A DNA stretch of 16,596 bases, taken from the NCBI GenBank assembly GCA_900556885.1, contig UNSQ01000015.1:1-16596 (forward strand). The letters are read 5' to 3'. This document shows, piece by piece, positions 13,327 through 16,596 of the stretch. Position numbers and translations under genes: made by a program. This DNA is from Candidatus Saccharimonadota bacterium (GTDB taxonomy: Bacteria > Patescibacteriota > Saccharimonadia > Saccharimonadales > Saccharimonadaceae). Numbering within the stretch: position 1 is the stretch's first letter; every line of letters begins with the position of its first letter. Below the pieces are notes generated by a model. The model did no database searches. It had not been told where the DNA came from and saw only the letters and a list, made by a program, of their open reading frames with translations.

Positions 13327-13974
13327 ATGACAGCAACTATACTTTTCGCCACCAGAAACTCAGGCAAATACGCAGAATTCGTTGCCGCGTTTCATAAATT
13401 CGCTCCGCAAACGTCAATTATTTCGTTGGCAGATTTGGATTATCAAATACCCGACTGCATAGAAACGGGCGCAACATTTGAACAAAACGCCCTATTGAAG
13501 GCGCGACACGCAAGGAATCATTTACGCGGAAATGATAAAAATCTGATAATTATCGCCGATGATTCCGGCATGGAAATTGAAGCCTTAAATGGCGAGCCTG
13601 GCGTATTTACAAGACGTTGGAATGGTCACGAGATGAGCGATCAAGAAATCGTAGATTATTGCCTGAAGAAGCTTGAAGGTAAAACAAACAGGCGAGCTCA
13701 ATACACAACATGTCTTGTAATAAATTTTCCTGATGGTCGTGAGGAGGTAATTTTTGGAAAAAATTCTGGCGTCATCTTAACTGAGTCACGCGAGGAATCT
13801 CGGCTCAAAGGCATGCCGTTTCGGGAATTATTTTTCGTGCCCGAACTTAATATGATGTTTCACGAAGTGCGCGAACTGCCGAAATTGAAGCGCAATGGAT
13901 ATTCACTCGGGCATGAAGTTGCAGTCGAAAAATGCGCTAGTGTGGTACGGGAAAATTTATTTGACTCTGTATAG
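13327..13974 (+). CDS. rdgB: XTP/dITP diphosphatase (RdgB/HAM1)
   Basis: A 215-residue RdgB-type pyrophosphatase that removes dITP, ITP and XTP from the nucleotide pool, preventing their incorporation. Motifs are strong: FATRNSGKYAEF (residues 7-18, TxNxxK), ETGATFEQNALLKARHA (46-62), IADDSGMEIEALNGEPGVFT (76-95, with the catalytic Asp pair) followed by RRW. The region about 160-200 differs from the usual family C-terminus (no SHRG/ALR ending), and the sequence ends YSLGHEVAVEKCASVV and a short tail. It is the canonical counterpart of the divergent copy at 416-1006. Its 3' end overlaps the convergent Nudix gene by 38 bp. Confidence 0.9.
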   Translation: MTATILFATRNSGKYAEFVAAFHKFAPQTSIISLADLDYQIPDCIETGATFEQNALLKARHARNHLRGNDKNLIIIADDSGMEIEALNGEPGVFTRRWNGHEMSDQEIVDYCLKKLEGKTNRRAQYTTCLVINFPDGREEVIFGKNSGVILTESREESRLKGMPFRELFFVPELNMMFHEVRELPKLKRNGYSLGHEVAVEKCASVVRENLFDSV

Positions 13975-14476
13975 CGGCTTTCAACTCCGCGCTCTCACTT
14001 GCCCATGGAATGTGTTGTGTGAGTTCATCAACTGTCACAAATTTAGCATACCGTATCTGCTCTTCCCATATTTGTTCTTCGTCCTCGTTCTGTTGATGTA
14101 AGATATACTCATCGGCATTCTTATTAAGTTTCAGACTAACCCTAAGCTGTAAGTACTCGTCATCATTTTTTAATCTATCTGTTTCCAAGATATCGTAATA
14201 GCCAAAGAACTTATACTGACTAGACACGCTGTCTGTATTAATTCCCGTCTCTTCAGCCACTTCACGTACAATGGTCTGCAAGTAAGTCTCGTTCTTATTT
14301 GGTTTTCCACCGGGCAGCTGCCACTTTCGACCATCTTTAGAGACGATAGCTATTTTATTATCGTGAGTAAAAAGCCAAGCATACACCTGATTTACTGGAA
14401 GAGCCTGATCTTCTGGGTGAATTTCTTTACCGTCCTTCCAGGTGCGTGCTTTGATAGTTTTTCTTATGGTATCCAT
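13937..14476 (-). CDS. Nudix hydrolase, 179 aa
   Basis: A Nudix protein that cleaves a nucleoside diphosphate linked to some other moiety; the substrate is not readable. The complete Nudix box GX5EX7REUXEEXGU is present at residues 57-79 (GKPNKNE ... REVAEETGI), directly after WQLPG. About 50 residues precede it, and the C-terminus has an acidic helix (QNEDEEQIWEEQ). The frame is open to an ATG at 14584 and beyond, but the start at 14476 is preferred: AGGAG lies 5 nt before it and a TATAAT lies at 14519-14524. It lies downstream of the second Nudix gene, in the same frame. Its end overlaps the 3' end of rdgB on the opposite strand. Confidence 0.88.
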   Translation of the reverse strand: MDTIRKTIKARTWKDGKEIHPEDQALPVNQVYAWLFTHDNKIAIVSKDGRKWQLPGGKPNKNETYLQTIVREVAEETGINTDSVSSQYKFFGYYDILETDRLKNDDEYLQLRVSLKLNKNADEYILHQQNEDEEQIWEEQIRYAKFVTVDELTQHIPWASESAELKAAIQSQINFPVPH

Positions 14477-14644
14477 GATATCTCCTAAATTTATTGCCTG
14501 GGCTAGCCAGCCTAATCTATTATATTTTATATCCCCGGGTGTCAGAAAGTGTCCTGCGTTTTCTTTTATAGCACAGAGCGACATGAGAGCATCTTCAGTG
14601 CTGTCTGCCGTATGGAAAGCATAGAAATATTTCTCTCGAAAGTA
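14477..14644 (-). other. 56-codon open stretch joining two in-frame Nudix genes, with a candidate promoter
   Basis: After the TAG stop of the upstream Nudix gene (14645-14647), the same frame stays open for 56 codons and runs into the start of the 179-aa Nudix gene. The conceptual peptide includes TADSTEDALMSLCAIKENAG and looks protein-like, while the two other minus-strand frames stop within about 25 codons. An in-frame ATG at 14584 has no ribosome-binding site. A TATAAT box at 14519-14524 fits a promoter for the 179-aa gene, leaving about 42 nt to its ATG. It may be a leftover linker or domain remnant, or simply non-coding leader; I recognise no family. Confidence 0.4.
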
Positions 14645-15064
14645 CTATCGGTCAATTTGATATATCTTTAAAAGATTGCCAATCAGCGTAGAGTCCAGCT
14701 TTTCTTGCTTGATTTCATGAATATCGAAATAGTTAAAATTTGAAACTTCATCTGTTTTACGAGGTGTCGTTAATAGAGTAACTTTGTAGGCAATAATCAA
14801 AACGGGGTCGTCGAACTTTGTATTCCAAGTTGGAATAATCAAGGGATTTTCTGCAGCGACTTCGATATCTGTCTCTAGCTCTTCCAGAAACTCTCGTTTC
14901 AACGCTTCTGTAATATCCTCACCATGTTCCAGCCCACCACCAGGAAGGTCCCATGAGTCACTTCTCTCTTGAACGAACAGCAGTCTACCTAATTCATCAC
15001 GCACTAATCCCTTTACTGCTACTCGGTATGCCGACTTTATGTCTTTTAGCGTTCCAGCTCCCAT
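14645..15064 (-). CDS. Nudix hydrolase, about 139 aa
   Basis: A compact single-domain Nudix protein. Numbered from an ATG at 15082, the box runs from Gly49: GGLEHGE, seven residues, REFLEELET (63-71). All catalytic Glu residues and the Arg are kept, but the Gly near the end of the motif is Glu70. WDLPGG precedes the box, as in MutT/ADP-ribose-type proteins. The substrate is unknown. Two starts are possible, 15082 and 15064; neither has a Shine-Dalgarno. I favour 15064 because it fits the family and because a TAAACT box lies 8 nt before it, with TTGCAG 18 bp further upstream, matching the leaderless pattern of other genes here. Its TAG stop is in frame with the following Nudix gene. Confidence 0.82.
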   Translation of the reverse strand: MGAGTLKDIKSAYRVAVKGLVRDELGRLLFVQERSDSWDLPGGGLEHGEDITEALKREFLEELETDIEVAAENPLIIPTWNTKFDDPVLIIAYKVTLLTTPRKTDEVSNFNYFDIHEIKQEKLDSTLIGNLLKIYQIDR

Positions 15065-15082
15065 ATGATAAAAGTTTATCAT
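15065..15082. promoter_or_regulatory. Perfect palindrome at the Nudix start, possible operator
   Basis: ATGATAAA-AG-TTTATCAT, two 8-bp arms with a 2-bp centre, immediately upstream of the favoured ATG at 15064 and overlapping the presumed -10. Its position would suit repressor binding. AT-rich palindromes also arise by chance, so this is a weak call. Confidence 0.3.
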
Positions 15083-15085
15083 AAA

Positions 15086-15117
15086 AAATAAACACCCTGC
15101 AATGAGGACGTTTATTT
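15086..15117 (-). terminator. Candidate hairpin terminator after the UDG-like gene
   Basis: An 8-bp inverted repeat aaataaac / gtttattt with CC/GG pairs further in. It lies about 100 nt after the UDG-like stop on the minus strand and just before the Nudix promoter. The stem is AT-rich and the loop long, so it is weaker than the other terminators in the window. Confidence 0.35.
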
Positions 15118-15214
15118 GATTTGCGTGAGGCTTAGTAAACCTTCAACAACAAAATAACATAATCAATCTTTTTGAATAACTCGTCATGCATTAATGTTTC
15201 ATTAAAATTTTTTA

Positions 15215-15955
15215 TTAACGATACACTATCTCCTTTTCTTTGCCATGATTTTGCTTTAAAGCTGTCAAATACTTTTCAAAATATTCATATTTATGTTTAG
15301 AGTTATACTGTATTATAAATCTCGGATGTTCCAAAGGTATGATTTCATCAAAAAAATTATATTTTTTGTTTATTTTAGATAAAAATGTATAATTATCTCC
15401 ACTTCCTATGCAATAACACACAGAAGTATCGATTCCAAAATCAATTTGCGCCTGTATTGAACTAACAATCAAAGAATACAATGTTTCTTGCAATTTTTTA
15501 CTATCATAATAATTACAGTTAACCTCATTTCCCTTTGAATTGGTCCTAACTATACCAACAGGACAAACAAAATTCATATAAAAATCCGAATAAAACTTTT
15601 TGCATCCACCATATTTTTCAATTACATCATATAAAAAACCTGAAGATGATTTGTTAATATAAAACTTATCAATCAAAATACCAGTTTCTTTTTGAAGATG
15701 TTCCGCATCCTCAAATGGTACCCCTGTAACAGCTGTTCCTCGACGTGCTGGTGAACTTCCTAATATTATACGACGTTTATTACAATCATTGTAAAACCTT
15801 CTGTAGAACGTTGTTGAAATTTCATTTACTATTTCTTTTTGACTTCCATTAAACGGATTTATAATTTTAAAACCATCCGGTAATTCCATTGATATTTTAG
15901 ATAATTTTTTATTAAATTCTATTACTTTCTGGCCGAATGTTTTCTGTTCAATCAT
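15215..15955 (-). CDS. SMUG2/DUF4918-type uracil-DNA glycosylase family protein
   Basis: A 246-residue protein of the uracil-DNA glycosylase superfamily, DUF4918 (SMUG2-like) branch. The diagnostic stretch IILGSSPARRGTAVTGVPF (residues 63-81) corresponds to motif A, which positions the catalytic water and base, usually GINPGRFGAGVTGIPF. YCIGSGDNY (181-189) and IIPLEHPRFIIQY (205-217) correspond to the second motif, with the conserved HPR. Members remove uracil or related damaged bases; the exact substrate is not readable here. Asn of the common NPG is replaced by SPA. An AAAGGAAG ribosome-binding site lies 8 nt before the ATG. It lies directly downstream of a decayed methyltransferase-like gene in a very AT-rich block. 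Confidence 0.82.
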   Translation of the reverse strand: MIEQKTFGQKVIEFNKKLSKISMELPDGFKIINPFNGSQKEIVNEISTTFYRRFYNDCNKRRIILGSSPARRGTAVTGVPFEDAEHLQKETGILIDKFYINKSSSGFLYDVIEKYGGCKKFYSDFYMNFVCPVGIVRTNSKGNEVNCNYYDSKKLQETLYSLIVSSIQAQIDFGIDTSVCYCIGSGDNYTFLSKINKKYNFFDEIIPLEHPRFIIQYNSKHKYEYFEKYLTALKQNHGKEKEIVYR

Positions 15956-15989
15956 TTAGTACTTCCTTTAAAATTTAACATCATTTTTT

Positions 15990-16308
15990 TTACCTTAGCT
16001 GATAAAAAAGTTCTACATTTGTAGGAAAAAATCTAATATTTTCAAAACAATTATTACGAAGTTCCGTTGACAATTTTTTTACTATATCAAAACCTCTATA
16101 AATATCAATAAATTCTGTTCCTGGAATTATATATTGATCCTCTGGGCGTAAAAAGCCATTTGCAATAGAGATAATTATACTACTACCATTCTTAACACTA
16201 CAAACTTTTTAGAGTGAATATGATTTAAAGACATAAAAATAAGAACCTTTCAGATCTCATCATATTTACTCTTCAAACTGCTTGTGTTTACTAAAATTTT
16301 CCGAACAG
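15990..16308 (-). pseudogene. Decayed C-terminal part of a class I SAM methyltransferase-like gene
   Basis: No intact gene occupies this gap, but conceptual translation gives protein-like pieces. One frame reads KSKYDEI, a TGA stop (16250-16252), then KVLIFMSLNHIHSKKFVVL. Near 16200-16215 the sense shifts to another frame, which runs 72 codons to the TAA at 15990-15992: NGSSIIISIANGFL, then IIPGTEFIDIYRGFDIVKKL and FFPTNVELFYQLR. A strand-helix-strand with slNHI and then a NG-x-IIISI strand is the layout after motif II/III of many SAM-dependent methyltransferases. The family assignment is an inference from these short pieces. No start codon, N-terminal half or glycine-rich SAM loop is present. 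It lies between the hydrolase stop and the UDG-like gene. Confidence 0.45.
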
Positions 16309-16596
16309 TTATTTTATCAATTTCTTAACTTTTTCTGCATATTCATTTGGATGATTAATACTTAAGTCTCCATGATAATAACCACTTAATATTTCTAATT
16401 CACTATTAATTAATTCATCGTGTATTATTTTTGCAGATTTAATCATAATTGGTCTTTCTTTACTTCCTACTACCACTATTGATTTTGATTTGTTAGTTTT
16501 TATATTCTTAAGATGATAATTGGAATTAGCTTTTAAAAATGAAATCATATTATCTTTTGTTATATTAGAACTATCAATATAATACTTATTAAATAA
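16309..16596 (-). CDS. Alpha/beta hydrolase, C-terminal part cut by the window edge
   Basis: The frame is open to the window edge, giving the last 95 residues of a larger protein. An internal ATG at 16548 is unlikely to be the true start because 16 more sensible codons precede it. The piece reads like the end of an alpha/beta hydrolase: SIVVVGSKERPIMIKSAKII is the strand carrying the acid-turn and the following helix, and SGYYHGDLSINHPNEYAEKV contains the HG of the catalytic His, then NHP and the last helix. The nucleophile is outside the window. It resembles small MhpC/BioH-type esterases. It lies in the AT-rich block and is followed on the same strand by the methyltransferase remnant and the UDG-like gene. 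Confidence 0.68.
   Translation of the reverse strand, partial: LFNKYYIDSSNITKDNMISFLKANSNYHLKNIKTNKSKSIVVVGSKERPIMIKSAKIIHDELINSELEILSGYYHGDLSINHPNEYAEKVKKLIK

Larger units (their letters stand above)
15118..16596. other. Very AT-rich segment, probably transferred
   Basis: Base composition changes sharply here. By count, 15241-15300 has 15 G/C of 60, against 26 of 60 in a ribosomal stretch such as 10861-10920. The codon use of its genes is strongly A/T-biased (AAA, AAT, ATA, TTA), unlike the rest of the window. It holds a UDG-like gene, a decayed methyltransferase-like remnant and a hydrolase fragment. Recent acquisition from an AT-rich donor is the simplest reading. Confidence 0.6.

Noticed and set aside
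16309..16548. A complete 79-aa protein starting at 16548
   Set aside because: The frame continues sensibly to the window edge and the content is only the last third of an alpha/beta hydrolase, so it is a truncated view of a larger gene.
1..16596. Alternative genetic code (TGA as Gly, as in some CPR groups)
   Set aside because: Conserved proteins are complete without reading through TGA, and TGA is used as a stop in ATGA overlaps (416-419, 2208-2211). The standard code fits.

Overview
The window carries a bacterial ribosomal-protein and RNA-polymerase block, flanked by small housekeeping and nucleotide-metabolism genes. The gene content points to the Candidate Phyla Radiation (Patescibacteria), most plausibly Saccharibacteria (TM7). 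rpsE is followed directly by rplO with no rpmD (L30), as is usual in that radiation. adk and map are missing from the spc region, intergenic spaces are very short, and the code is standard. The phylum is an inference; no rRNA gene is present to test it.

Layout. 1-3071: mostly minus-strand accessory genes. They are the first codons of trpS, an unknown 107-aa protein, a HAM1/ITPase-like protein, a frameshifted grpB-like pseudogene between two copies of a 57-bp direct repeat, a CYTH-domain protein and an alpha/beta hydrolase. 3089-7183: terminator, then minus-strand rpsI, rplM, rplQ, rpoA, rpsD, rpsK, rpsM, rpmJ and infA, read from a strong promoter before infA. 7209-7820: a plus-strand, single-pass membrane protein with four cysteines. 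7872-9418: secY on the minus strand with its own promoter. 9445-10200: a plus-strand, membrane-anchored OmpA-like protein. 10223-12293: bidirectional terminator, then rplO, rpsE, rplR and rplF on the minus strand. So the usual continuous spc-alpha operon is split into three minus-strand transcription units, with two divergent envelope genes in the gaps.

12304-15082: a 314-aa protein with an M16-type HxxEH motif, a canonical RdgB/HAM1 pyrophosphatase (plus strand) and two Nudix hydrolases. 15118-16596: an abrupt change to very AT-rich DNA, carrying a SMUG2/DUF4918-type uracil-DNA glycosylase, a decayed methyltransferase-like remnant and the C-terminal part of another alpha/beta hydrolase cut by the window edge.

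Themes. The core genes make ribosome subunits, RNA polymerase alpha, IF-1 and the Sec channel. The flanks are rich in nucleotide-pool or DNA sanitation enzymes: two HAM1-family proteins, two Nudix proteins, one UDG-family protein, and a CYTH triphosphate-tunnel protein. Several genes have a -10 box only 6-8 nt before the ATG and no Shine-Dalgarno, which suggests leaderless transcripts. Others in the same window have clear AGGAGG-type sites. No tRNA, rRNA, CRISPR array or transposase gene was seen.
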